DNA of 14,038 nt from CAZNYG01 sp964577205 (GTDB lineage Bacteria; Elusimicrobiota; Endomicrobiia; Endomicrobiales; CAIRNS01). The stretch covers positions 1 to 14,038 of the forward strand of contig CAZNYG010000055.1 of NCBI GenBank assembly GCA_964577205.1. Direction: 5' to 3'. Below the pieces are notes generated by a model. The model was not told the origin of the DNA. It saw nothing but the letters and a program-made list of their open reading frames with translations, and searched no databases. The position numbers and the translations under genes are program-made. Below, piece by piece: positions 1-6,821 of the stretch; positions within the stretch are counted from its first letter, which is position 1; the number at the start of each line of letters is the position of its first letter.

Positions 1-62
<62 letters not shown>

Positions 63-82
63 ATCGATACAACATTGAAGTT

Positions 83-111
83 ATCATACCATAATAACCG
101 GACATTGTCAA
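83..111 (-). promoter_or_regulatory. sigma70-type promoter of tRNA-fMet
   Basis: On the minus strand there is a perfect -35 TTGACA (111..106), a 17-base spacer, and a -10 TATGAT (88..83) preceded by TGG, an extended -10. Transcription should start near 76, about 14 bases before the tRNA. The -35 overlaps the TGA stop (110..108) of the upstream phosphoesterase gene. The fit is close to consensus in boxes and spacing. Confidence 0.8.
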
Positions 112-839
112 ACGATGCCGTTGTCTACCGTAATTTCACGCCGGTTTATCGTGATGAGTTTGTAACCATACGCGTTAAGGACCGTGGTGCCATCGATCAC
201 GCTGGACTCGTTCTTGTCCGCGTCAGCGGGATGGGTGTGGCCATGTATCCACAGCAACGGCGAGATGTCCTTCAGGAAACGGCGGAAGCATTTAAAACCG
301 GTATGGCGCACATCCGATTCGTCATGCACCGCGTAGATCGGGGAATGCGAAACTATGACGACATCCCGGTGTTTCCTTCCCATAAGCCTGTCGCGCTGCT
401 GGAGCAGATCGATCTGACGTTCCACCGCGGTGACGATGCGTGACATCCGGCTTTCCGTGAACTGGTTTTCTTTGCCGTTATACCACATGGATCCGCCAAA
501 ACCCGCGATAAGATAGTTTCGAAAGACCTCCACCCTGCCATGCAGATCCGACGTCCCCGTCACGGAATGCACCACTCTGCGTTTGAACGTCTGCACCTGT
601 TCCCACCGGTACTCCCCGGGAGAGTCGTTACGGCGCGCGTCGGACTCCATCTCGAACGGATGGTTGCCGCTGACGAAAAAGAGATCCCTGTTTACGCCTT
701 TCACCAGGAACTCAAGATATGACCGGTCCAGATCGCCGCATGAAACGATCAGATTGACATCGCTCAATCGGCCCGGATGTTCAATGACGATCGTTTCCAG
801 ATCTTTACTGGTGATGTCCGATACGGCCAGGATCTTCAT
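108..839 (-). CDS. calcineurin-like metallophosphoesterase
   Basis: This 243-aa protein is predicted to be cytoplasmic and lacks a signal peptide. Motifs in order are D8 in an N-terminal LAVSDIT, GDLD (35-38), GNHP (58-61), SHSP (164-167) and HGHTHP (199-204). These are the two-metal ligands of the calcineurin-like fold. The usual first motif DxH reads D-I-T here, so the first histidine is missing, while D36, N59, H165, H201 and H203 remain. This resembles a divergent class of small bacterial and archaeal phosphoesterases; the substrate is unknown. The start at 839 has an AAGGA Shine-Dalgarno (855..851), 11 bases upstream, that sits right against the tRNA-Leu 3' end. The gene lies between two tRNA genes on the same strand and may be co-transcribed with tRNA-Leu. 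Confidence 0.85.
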   Translation of the reverse strand: MKILAVSDITSKDLETIVIEHPGRLSDVNLIVSCGDLDRSYLEFLVKGVNRDLFFVSGNHPFEMESDARRNDSPGEYRWEQVQTFKRRVVHSVTGTSDLHGRVEVFRNYLIAGFGGSMWYNGKENQFTESRMSRIVTAVERQIDLLQQRDRLMGRKHRDVVIVSHSPIYAVHDESDVRHTGFKCFRRFLKDISPLLWIHGHTHPADADKNESSVIDGTTVLNAYGYKLITINRREITVDNGIV

Positions 840-856
840 TTGTCATGCAATCCTTA

Positions 857-942
857 TGGGCAGAGAGGGAATTGAACCCTCACGTCCTTTGCAGGACTCG
901 GGATTTTAAGTCCCGTGCGTCTGCCAGTTCCGCCATCTGCCC
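857..942 (-). tRNA. tRNA-Leu (UAA)
   Basis: The minus strand folds as a complete class II tRNA: a 7-bp acceptor GGGCAGA/TCTGCCC (942..936 with 864..858), anticodon stem CGGGA/TCCCG with loop CTTAAAA and anticodon TAA (908..906), a long variable arm GTCC-TGCAAA-GGAC, and a T-arm with GGTTCAATTCC. The discriminator base is A (857). No CCA is encoded, because the following bases are TAAGG, so CCA must be added after transcription. Confidence 0.97.
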
Positions 943-978
943 ATGTGAAGCTCATTCCGGGTGTTGAAATCTTGCTTC

Positions 979-1006
979 ATTATACAATATTTGGCTTCAA
1001 TTTAAA
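979..1006 (-). promoter_or_regulatory. putative promoter of tRNA-Leu
   Basis: The minus strand has a perfect -10 TATAAT (984..979). A weak -35, TTTAAA (1006..1001), lies 16 bases upstream. Transcription would begin near 972, about 30 bases before the tRNA. The -10 is convincing and the -35 is not, so the site rests mainly on the -10 and its position. Confidence 0.5.
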
Positions 1007-1034
1007 CGGCTGCCTCCCGGGCGATCGATACCCG

Positions 1035-1063
1035 TTGTTAAAGGATACCCGTTTTGGTACAAT
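1035..1063 (+). promoter_or_regulatory. putative promoter of the tilS-ftsH unit
   Basis: TTGTTA (1035-1040) and TACAAT (1058-1063) are separated by exactly 17 bases, and TGG immediately precedes the -10 (extended -10). The predicted start near 1070 leaves a leader of only about 13 bases containing the GAGGT ribosome-binding site of tilS. The site is divergent from the tRNA-Leu promoter in the same spacer (943-1082). Confidence 0.65.
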
Positions 1064-1082
1064 AGCACAGAACGAGGTATCC

Positions 1083-2099
1083 ATGGCGACGGATGTGTGG
1101 GAAAAATTCAAGAGATTCACTGCTTCCGAAAGAATGCTGCGCCCGGGAAGCCGGGTGCTTCTCGCCGTTTCGGGCGGGCCGGATTCGGTATGCCTTGCCC
1201 ATCTTTTTTACCGGCTGAAAAAAAATGCCGGCGTTGAGCCGGTCATCGTCCATTTCGATCACGGGCTCAGGAAAGCGGCCGGCCGCGACGCGCGCCACGT
1301 GGAACTGCTTGGGGAACGCCTTGGGATCCCCGTGGTGACCGAAAAGATCCCGGTCAGGGCCTATGCTCGCGGGAACGGCGTTTCCCTCGAGACCGCGGGC
1401 AGGACGCTCCGTTATGAGGGGATGGCCCGTATAGCCCGCAGCCGCCGGTGCGGCCTTGTTGCCACCGGACACAACGCGAACGACAACACGGAAACTGTGC
1501 TTATGTGGCTCATCAGGGGCACGGGCCCGGAAGGCCTCGCCGGCATCCCCGCTTCCCGTCAGATGGAAAAAGGCATTAAGCTGATCCGTCCTCTCCTGTC
1601 CAGTACCCGCGCCGAGATCGAGGCCTATATACGCCGACAGGGACTGACATATGTTATCGACCGTTCAAATTTCAGCCCCGATTTTACCCGTAACCGGATC
1701 CGCCACAAGGTAGTCCCTCTGCTGGAAACCTTCAATACACGGCTGGTCGAACATCTGTTTAACTTCTCGCGGATAGCGGATGCCGAGAACGCTTATCTGG
1801 AGGGGATCACGGCCCGCCGCATGTCCCGCTCGGTGCAAAGGAAAAAAGGTAAAATCATTCTTGATTTGAAGCAATTTTTTGGGTATAATAAGATAATTCG
1901 GGCCCGGATCGTCAAGGCCCTGCTGCCGGAAAAACGTTCCGTGGCGCAGGTAGAGCGGGTCCTGGCCTGGATGTGTGACCCTGCCTCCCGGGAATTAGCG
2001 TATTCCCGTTCATGGCGCCTTGAAAAAAAAGGGGAGAAGCTGGTACTGCGTAATGGCGTACTCCGCAAGGAGCATCAACAAACGGGAAAGGAACTATGA
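1083..2099 (+). CDS. tilS: tRNA(Ile)-lysidine synthetase
   Basis: TilS converts the anticodon C34 of tRNA-Ile2(CAU) to lysidine with ATP and lysine, so that it reads AUA. The start ATG at 1083 follows GAGGT (1074-1078); it gives 338 aa and begins close to the conserved domain. A longer in-frame ORF would run into tRNA-Leu and is rejected. The PP-loop SGGPDS is at 30-35, followed by the HFDHGLR segment and the ATGHNANDNTET stretch. In that stretch the usual ADDQ reads ANDN, a mild deviation. SNFSPDFTRNRIRHKVVPLL matches the family's conserved SN..xxxRNxxRhxlhPxL block. The C-terminal substrate-binding part is short. The stop overlaps ftsH by ATGA. AUA codons are common in this window, which fits a need for lysidine. 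Confidence 0.96.
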   Translation: MATDVWEKFKRFTASERMLRPGSRVLLAVSGGPDSVCLAHLFYRLKKNAGVEPVIVHFDHGLRKAAGRDARHVELLGERLGIPVVTEKIPVRAYARGNGVSLETAGRTLRYEGMARIARSRRCGLVATGHNANDNTETVLMWLIRGTGPEGLAGIPASRQMEKGIKLIRPLLSSTRAEIEAYIRRQGLTYVIDRSNFSPDFTRNRIRHKVVPLLETFNTRLVEHLFNFSRIADAENAYLEGITARRMSRSVQRKKGKIILDLKQFFGYNKIIRARIVKALLPEKRSVAQVERVLAWMCDPASRELAYSRSWRLEKKGEKLVLRNGVLRKEHQQTGKEL

Positions 2100-3952
2100 A
2101 AGAAAAAAACCGCTGGGGGCTTCTCATATGGCTTCTTGTCTTCGTGTTTCTCCTCTACTTTATTCAGTCCGTCCGTCAAAAAGGGCTTGAGGAGGAGATC
2201 GCTTATTCCACTTTCAAACAGCATCTGCGAGCGGGCGAGATCGTCAAGGTCATGGTATCGCCCGAACTCATCCACGGCCAGTACCGCCGTCCCGATTCAA
2301 AGGTAATCAGCTTCAAGACCGTGCCGCTCGCCGATCCGAAGCTCGTCGAAGAAATGGAAGAGTACAAAGTTGGCCAGTACTCCGGATCCGTGGAACGCGG
2401 TTGGCTCATGCCGCTCCTGATGAACTGGGGGCCGATGGTCATCCTGATCGTGTTCTGGTTATGGATGATCAAGGGCATGCAGACCGGAGGCAAACAGGTG
2501 ATGTCCTTCGGCCGGAGCAAGGCCAAGCTGCAGTCGACGCGGAAAACAAAAGTGACGTTCAAGGATGTCGCCGGCTGCGACGAGGCCAAGGAAGAACTGC
2601 AGGAAATAATCGAGTTCCTCAAGGACCCGGCGAAATTCCAGCGGCTCGGCGGTAAAATACCGAAAGGCGTGCTTCTGTACGGCGCGCCGGGCACGGGAAA
2701 AACGCTTCTTGCCAAAGCGGTCGCCGGAGAGGCCGGGGTCCCCTTCTTTTCTTCAAGCGGTTCCGAATTCGTGGAGATGTTCGTCGGCGTTGGCGCTTCC
2801 CGCGTGCGCGATCTTTTCGAACAGGGCCGCCGCAACGCTCCCTGCCTGCTCTTTATCGACGAAATTGACGCGGTGGGACGCCATCGTTTCGCGGGCATCG
2901 GCGGCGGGCACGACGAAAGGGAACAGACACTTAACCAGCTGCTGGTGGAAATGGACGGCTTCGATACGAAGGAAGGCGTCATCCTGATAGCGGCGACCAA
3001 CCGTCCGGACGTCCTCGATCCCGCCCTTCTGAGGCCGGGGCGTTTTGACCGTCACGTGTCGGTCCCCAATCCGGACCTGAAAGACCGCGAAGAGATCCTC
3101 CAGGTCCATGCCCGTGGGGTGAAAACTTCTTCTGCGGTGGACCTGACCGTCATCGCCCGACGGACGCCCGGTTTCGTGGGCGCGGACCTTGCCAACCTTG
3201 TGAATGAAGCGGCTCTCCTTGCCGCGCGCAAAGCCCGGGATTCCGTCCAGATGCCCGATTTCGAAGAGGCGATCGACCGCGTCATCGCCGGCCCCCAGCG
3301 CAAATCCCGCATGATCTCGGACCGTGAAAAGAAGATCATCGCTTATCACGAAGCGGGCCACACGATGGTCGCGAAATTCACCCCGGGCACTGATCCCGTG
3401 CACAAAGTCACTATTATCCCGCGCGGGCCGGCTCTGGGATACACGCTGCAGCTCCCTCTGGAAGATAAATATCTCACCTCCCGTCAGGAGATACTGGCGC
3501 GTCTCGCCGTGCTTTTGGGAGGCCGCGTCGCCGAGGAAATGACGTTCAACGAGATAACGACTGGGGCGCAGAACGATATCGCCAAAGCGACGGAGATGGC
3601 GCAGCGGATGGTTACCGAGTTCGGCATGAGCGAAGCGATCGGGCCGTTGTCGCTCCGCCGTCCCGAAGAGGAAGTCTTCCTGGGACGCGATATCACGAGG
3701 GACCAGCGGTATTCGAACAAGACGTCCGAACTCATCGATGAAGAGGTCAAACGCATTATCGATCAGTCCCGCGCCCACGCGGAAAAGGTATTGAAAGACA
3801 ATCAGGACAAACTGAAAGTGCTGGCGGACCGCCTGGTGGAGAAGGAGATCCTTGACGGCGCCGAAGTGGAACGGATCATCAAGGGAGAGCCGGAGCCTGC
3901 GGCCTCCGAGCCTCAGCCCGACGCGGGGGCCACTCCTCCCGCCGCGCAGTGA
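2096..3952 (+). CDS. ftsH: ATP-dependent zinc metalloprotease FtsH
   Basis: FtsH is a membrane-anchored AAA+ protease, working as a hexamer, that degrades misfolded membrane proteins and some regulators. The protein has 618 aa, a usual length. Membrane helices lie near residues 7-25 and 106-126 with a small periplasmic domain between them. The AAA module shows Walker A GAPGTGKT (196-203), the pore loop FVGVG (229-233), Walker B LLFIDEIDA (251-259) and the second region of homology ending RPGRFDR (313-319). The zinc site is HEAGH (418-422) with D494 as third ligand. The C-terminal tail (about 600-618) is rich in Pro, Ala and Glu and probably disordered. The start ATG overlaps the tilS stop (ATGA) and has an AAGGA site at 2088-2092. 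Confidence 0.98.
   Translation: MKEKNRWGLLIWLLVFVFLLYFIQSVRQKGLEEEIAYSTFKQHLRAGEIVKVMVSPELIHGQYRRPDSKVISFKTVPLADPKLVEEMEEYKVGQYSGSVERGWLMPLLMNWGPMVILIVFWLWMIKGMQTGGKQVMSFGRSKAKLQSTRKTKVTFKDVAGCDEAKEELQEIIEFLKDPAKFQRLGGKIPKGVLLYGAPGTGKTLLAKAVAGEAGVPFFSSSGSEFVEMFVGVGASRVRDLFEQGRRNAPCLLFIDEIDAVGRHRFAGIGGGHDEREQTLNQLLVEMDGFDTKEGVILIAATNRPDVLDPALLRPGRFDRHVSVPNPDLKDREEILQVHARGVKTSSAVDLTVIARRTPGFVGADLANLVNEAALLAARKARDSVQMPDFEEAIDRVIAGPQRKSRMISDREKKIIAYHEAGHTMVAKFTPGTDPVHKVTIIPRGPALGYTLQLPLEDKYLTSRQEILARLAVLLGGRVAEEMTFNEITTGAQNDIAKATEMAQRMVTEFGMSEAIGPLSLRRPEEEVFLGRDITRDQRYSNKTSELIDEEVKRIIDQSRAHAEKVLKDNQDKLKVLADRLVEKEILDGAEVERIIKGEPEPAASEPQPDAGATPPAAQ
2384..2404 (+). repeat. ftsH segment duplicated in the folE leader (copy 1)
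   Basis: GGATCCG followed directly by TGGAACGCGGTTGG lies inside ftsH, coding for part of SVERGW near residues 97-103. The same two blocks recur at 3965-3992 with seven extra bases between them. Twenty-one matching bases with one indel is more than expected by chance in a window this size, but the copy is short. Confidence 0.4.
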
Positions 3953-3964
3953 TCATCAGCTCAA

Positions 3965-3992
3965 GGATCCGGTAACCATGGAACGCGGTTGG
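3965..3992 (+). repeat. ftsH segment duplicated in the folE leader (copy 2)
   Basis: GGATCCG (3965-3971), the insert GTAACCA, then TGGAACGCGGTTGG (3979-3992) repeat the ftsH segment at 2384-2404. This copy occupies most of the 48-base gap between ftsH and folE. With the insert it creates an ATG (3978) behind an AAGGAT site (3963-3968). Confidence 0.4.
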
Positions 3993-4019
3993 ATTCAACT
4001 ATGGACAAAAAGAAAATAG
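3978..4019 (+). other. possible 13-codon leader ORF overlapping the folE start
   Basis: ATG at 3978 lies nine bases after AAGGAT (3963-3968) and opens a frame for MERGWIQLWTKRK, ending at TAG 4017-4019. It overlaps the folE start at 4001 in another frame. folE itself has only a weak GGA upstream (3991-3993), so the short frame could carry ribosomes to the folE start. The Shine-Dalgarno is the better of the two, but the ORF could be chance. Confidence 0.25.
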
Positions 4020-4558
4020 AGCGGGCGGTACGAATGATCCTTGAAGCGGTCGGAGAGGATCCCGGGCGCGAAGGCCTGAAGAGGACGCCGTGCCGCGTCG
4101 CGGAGTTCTACGAAGAGGCGCTGGCGGGCTATTCGGTAGACCCGCTGAAGGCGCTGACCGTTTATTATCAGACGGAGCAGCACGAAGAGATCGTCCTTGT
4201 CAAGGACATCACGATCTTTTCCATGTGTGAACACCATCTGCTGCCCTTTTACGGAAAAATACACGTGGCCTATATTCCAAAAAAAGACCGTATCCTCGGC
4301 GTTTCGAAACTGGTCCGCCTGGTTGAGAGCTATTCCCAGCGCCTTCAGCTTCAGGAGCGGCTGACCAAACAGATCGCCGACGCGATCATGAAGGTCGCCA
4401 GGCCCTACGGCGCGATGGTCGTCCTTGAAGCCGAACACCTCTGCATGACGATGCGCGGTGTTAAAAAACCCGGCGCTAAAATGGTCACTTCCGCGATGCG
4501 CGGCATCTTCCTTAAGGACGCCCGCACCCGTTCCGAGGCAATGGCGTTATTGAAGTAA
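4001..4558 (+). CDS. folE: GTP cyclohydrolase I
   Basis: FolE converts GTP to 7,8-dihydroneopterin triphosphate, the first step of tetrahydrofolate synthesis (and of some deazapurine pathways). At 185 aa it has a usual length for the type I enzyme. Motifs are GEDPGREGLKRTP (18-30), SMCEHHLLPF (74-83), HVAYIP (88-93), ILGVSKLVRL (98-107) and EAEHLCMTMRGVKKPGA (143-159). C76, H79 and C148 match the zinc ligands, and H78 the catalytic region. I chose ATG 4001 over TTG 3989 because the family begins close to this point. The gene follows ftsH by 48 bases; no other folate gene precedes it, and folP follows after a 257-bp spacer. Confidence 0.97.
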   Translation: MDKKKIERAVRMILEAVGEDPGREGLKRTPCRVAEFYEEALAGYSVDPLKALTVYYQTEQHEEIVLVKDITIFSMCEHHLLPFYGKIHVAYIPKKDRILGVSKLVRLVESYSQRLQLQERLTKQIADAIMKVARPYGAMVVLEAEHLCMTMRGVKKPGAKMVTSAMRGIFLKDARTRSEAMALLK

Positions 4559-4560
4559 CC

Positions 4561-4602
4561 TATCAGATATCAGCTTTCAGCAGTCAGCAGAGACAAGAGA
4601 CA
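4561..4602 (+). repeat. array of 7-nt units, left arm
   Basis: Six consecutive 7-base units read TATCAGA, TATCAGC, TTTCAGC, AGTCAGC, AGAGACA, AGAGACA, starting two bases after the folE stop. The core is nnTCAGC. Its bases 4573-4590 are complementary to 4789-4806 (16 of 18 pairs), forming the left arm of a long inverted repeat across the spacer. Confidence 0.7.
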
Positions 4603-4705
4603 CAAAATCAACGGCGGACGCAAGACGCTGGACTCTGGATGCCGGATAACGACGACTTAAGACAATGGGCGGATAAATCTCGTCCCGCGTCGCCATAATT
4701 GTTTA

Positions 4706-4734
4706 TTGACTGCTTCAGTGAAGGTGCATAAAAA
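4706..4734 (+). promoter_or_regulatory. weak candidate promoter of folP
   Basis: TTGACT (4706-4711) and TAAAAA (4729-4734) are 17 bases apart, matching five and four of six consensus bases. A start near 4741 would place the 4742-4757 palindrome at the very 5' end of the transcript. The -10 also lies inside a small inverted repeat, TGCAT-AAAA-ATGCA (4725-4738). Confidence 0.4.
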
Positions 4735-4741
4735 TGCAGTT

Positions 4742-4757
4742 CGCTGATTTATCAGCG
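4742..4757. other. 7-bp perfect palindrome (hairpin or operator)
   Basis: CGCTGAT-TT-ATCAGCG is a perfect inverted repeat with a two-base centre, 59 bases before folP. Its inner GATTTATC (4746-4753) also pairs with GATAAATC at 4672-4679, so alternative folds are possible. It is not followed by a T-run, so a terminator is unlikely; it could be a protein-binding site or RNA structure. Confidence 0.5.
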
Positions 4758-4776
4758 TCGTTGTGACTTCGCTGTT

Positions 4777-4811
4777 GCTGAGAGCTGACTACTGACTGCC
4801 GAAAGCTTACT
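4777..4811 (+). repeat. array of 7-nt units, right arm (inverted)
   Basis: Five consecutive 7-base units read GCTGAGA, GCTGACT, ACTGACT, GCCGAAA, GCTTACT, the inverse orientation of the left array (4561-4602). The array ends four bases before the folP ATG and occupies the place where a Shine-Dalgarno would be expected. Confidence 0.7.
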
Positions 4812-4815
4812 GAAC

Positions 4816-6024
4816 ATGGATATTCGAGTCGTTACTCCCGGGACGGCGCTTGAAGCGGAAGATCTTATCCGGGAGACCGGAGCGGATCCTTACGCGGTCG
4901 CCCGGATGGCCGGAAAAGCAGTGTTCCGCTGTCTCCTTCTCGACGGGATCGATAACCGCGCAGCCGCCATCTTAAAACAGGAAATGCTCGCGATCGGGGC
5001 GGACGCGGCCGTCAGTTCATCGGTTTCGCGCTTTATCCGCGGTTCATCAAAGATGCTTCTGATGGGTACCGCGCGCCAGTATGACAGGCTCATTGAAAAA
5101 CTGTCGGGGCAGCCGTTCGGGCTGAAAGCGTGGTCGGAAAAGATCCGCGCGGCGCTGAAAGCGCCCGGGTCGTTCGCGCTGCCGTTCGGCAGAAGGGAAC
5201 TGGCTCTTGTTCCCGGCGGCGCGGTCATGGGCATAATCAATTGCACGCCCGATTCTTTTTCCGACGGGGGAGCATTTCTAGATCCATCACGCGCCGCGGC
5301 GCGCGCCCTGGACATGAGGGCGGCGGGAGCCGCGATCATCGATATCGGGGGAGAATCGACCCGGCCCGGCGCGGCACGCGTTCCCGTCAAAGAAGAGATG
5401 GCGCGCGTCGTTCCGGTCATCAAGGCTGTGAGGCGGGCGCTTGACATCCCTCTTTCGATAGACACGTACAAACCGGAAGTCGCCCGGGCCGCCCTTGACG
5501 CGGGAGCGGACATCATCAACGATATCACCGGCCTCCGGTTCGAAAAGGGCGCCATGGCCCGTCTGGCCGCCCGCTGGAAGGCGCCGGTCGTCATCATGCA
5601 TATGCGGGGCTCTCCCCGCACGATGCAGAAGGCTCCGCGTTACCGGGACGTCGTCGCGGACGTAGCAGATTTTTTATGCGAACGGGCAGCCTTCGCTCTC
5701 GCGTGCGGCATACCGCGCGGCGCGGTGATCCTTGATCCGGGCATCGGGTTCGGCAAGACCGCCGGCCAAAATCTTCAGCTTTTACGCCGCCTTTCTGAAT
5801 TCGCCGCGCTGGGATACCCGCTGTGCGTGGGGACCTCCCGGAAAAGTTTTATCGGTTCGCTTACAGGCGAAACTGATCCTTCCGCCCGCGGCGCGGGAAG
5901 CCTGGCGACGTTCATCTGGTCGGCGCTGCAGGGCGCGCATATCATACGCGCCCACGATGTCCGCGAGACGGCGCAGGCCTTAACCGTCCTGCGCGGCATA
6001 CTTCAGGCAAAGGAACATCCATGA
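4816..6024 (+). CDS. folP: dihydropteroate synthase with N-terminal extension
   Basis: FolP condenses p-aminobenzoate with dihydropterin pyrophosphate to make dihydropteroate. The catalytic TIM barrel (about 135-395) shows MGIINCTPDSFSDGG (138-152), DIGGESTRPGA (176-186), SIDTYKPEVA (214-223), IINDI (233-237), HMRG (262-265), LDPGIGFGKT (306-315), GTSRKSFIG (339-347) and RAHDV (378-382). Residues 1-130 are an extra domain, since ordinary FolP is about 270-290 aa. It includes DPYAVARMAGKA and LKQEMLAIGADAAVS, a pattern I associate with long FolP proteins of several anaerobic lineages; its function is unknown. The start at 4816 lacks a clear Shine-Dalgarno because the repeat array abuts it. The stop overlaps cdaA by ATGA. 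folB and folK are not in the window. Confidence 0.97.
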   Translation: MDIRVVTPGTALEAEDLIRETGADPYAVARMAGKAVFRCLLLDGIDNRAAAILKQEMLAIGADAAVSSSVSRFIRGSSKMLLMGTARQYDRLIEKLSGQPFGLKAWSEKIRAALKAPGSFALPFGRRELALVPGGAVMGIINCTPDSFSDGGAFLDPSRAAARALDMRAAGAAIIDIGGESTRPGAARVPVKEEMARVVPVIKAVRRALDIPLSIDTYKPEVARAALDAGADIINDITGLRFEKGAMARLAARWKAPVVIMHMRGSPRTMQKAPRYRDVVADVADFLCERAAFALACGIPRGAVILDPGIGFGKTAGQNLQLLRRLSEFAALGYPLCVGTSRKSFIGSLTGETDPSARGAGSLATFIWSALQGAHIIRAHDVRETAQALTVLRGILQAKEHP

Positions 6025-6821
6025 CCCTTCTCGGGGAATTGTGGTCGAACTATTTTGTCCATGCCGTAGACGTGTTCCTCGTCGCGTATATTTTCTACCG
6101 CGTCATGCTCCTCATCAAGGGGACGCGCGCGGTGCAGATCATACTCGGCATCCTGATACTGGTCATCGCCACTTTCGTCGCGCGCGAGGTACTGCACCTC
6201 AACACGCTCAGCTGGCTGTTCGAGAAATTCTGGCTCGCCGCCATGGTAGTCCTTGCGGTAGTCTTCCAGCCCGAGATCAGGTCGGCGCTCGCGCAGCTGG
6301 GCAGCCACCGGTGGGGAAAGATCCTGCTGCCGGCGGAAATGAATTTTGTCAACGATATCATCGAGGCCGCCAAGGACCTGAGCGAGAAGCACATGGGCGC
6401 GCTTATCGTCCTGGAGCAGGATACCGGCCTCAAGAACTACATCGAGACCGGGACGGTCATCAACGGCCATGTCAGCCAGGAGCTGATCCTCTCGATATTC
6501 AATACCAGATCGCCCTTGCACGACGGAGCGGCAATACTGCAGAACGGCCGCCTGATAGCGGCGGGGTGCGTGCTTCCGCTCAGCCATGAACCGGGCATCG
6601 CCAAGGTGCTGGGCACGAGGCACCGGGCCGCGCTGGGCTTAAGCGAGATATCGGACGCGATCATTATCGTCGTGTCGGAAGAGACCGGCAATATTTCCCT
6701 GGCCCGGGAAGGACGGCTGGAGACGGGCATCGATCCCGAGGGATTGCGGAAACAGCTTGTAGAACTCTACCGCGAACAGGGCGACAACAAGCTTCTCCGC
6801 CGTGTGGGGGTCCGGCAATGA
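6021..6821 (+). CDS. cdaA: diadenylate cyclase (c-di-AMP synthase), CdaA type
   Basis: CdaA makes cyclic di-AMP from two ATP at the membrane; c-di-AMP controls potassium and osmolyte balance and cell-wall homeostasis. The 266-aa protein has membrane helices near residues 11-30, 38-54 and 66-84, then a DAC domain (about 100-240). Catalytic motifs are LHDGAAI with DGA at 168-170, GTRHRAALG with RHR at 200-202, and SEETG (219-223). These features separate it from DisA and CdaS. The start overlaps the folP stop (ATGA) and its own stop overlaps the next micro-ORF (ATGA). In Firmicutes cdaA is followed by cdaR and glmM; here it is followed by a truncated cdaR-like frame, then pdxJ. Confidence 0.97.
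   Translation: MTLLGELWSNYFVHAVDVFLVAYIFYRVMLLIKGTRAVQIILGILILVIATFVAREVLHLNTLSWLFEKFWLAAMVVLAVVFQPEIRSALAQLGSHRWGKILLPAEMNFVNDIIEAAKDLSEKHMGALIVLEQDTGLKNYIETGTVINGHVSQELILSIFNTRSPLHDGAAILQNGRLIAAGCVLPLSHEPGIAKVLGTRHRAALGLSEISDAIIIVVSEETGNISLAREGRLETGIDPEGLRKQLVELYREQGDNKLLRRVGVRQ

Noticed and set aside
915..1082. In-frame upstream extension of tilS by 56 codons
   Set aside because: It would begin inside tRNA-Leu and cross the divergent promoters; ATG 1083 has a ribosome-binding site and fits the family N-terminus.
2753..3778. Minus-strand open frame of 341 codons within ftsH
   Set aside because: It is antisense to the AAA and protease domains, with no motifs and no plausible start signal; it is a shadow of ftsH codon structure.
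4561..4811. CRISPR-like array between folE and folP
   Set aside because: The units are 7 bases long, contiguous and without spacers, and no cas genes are present.
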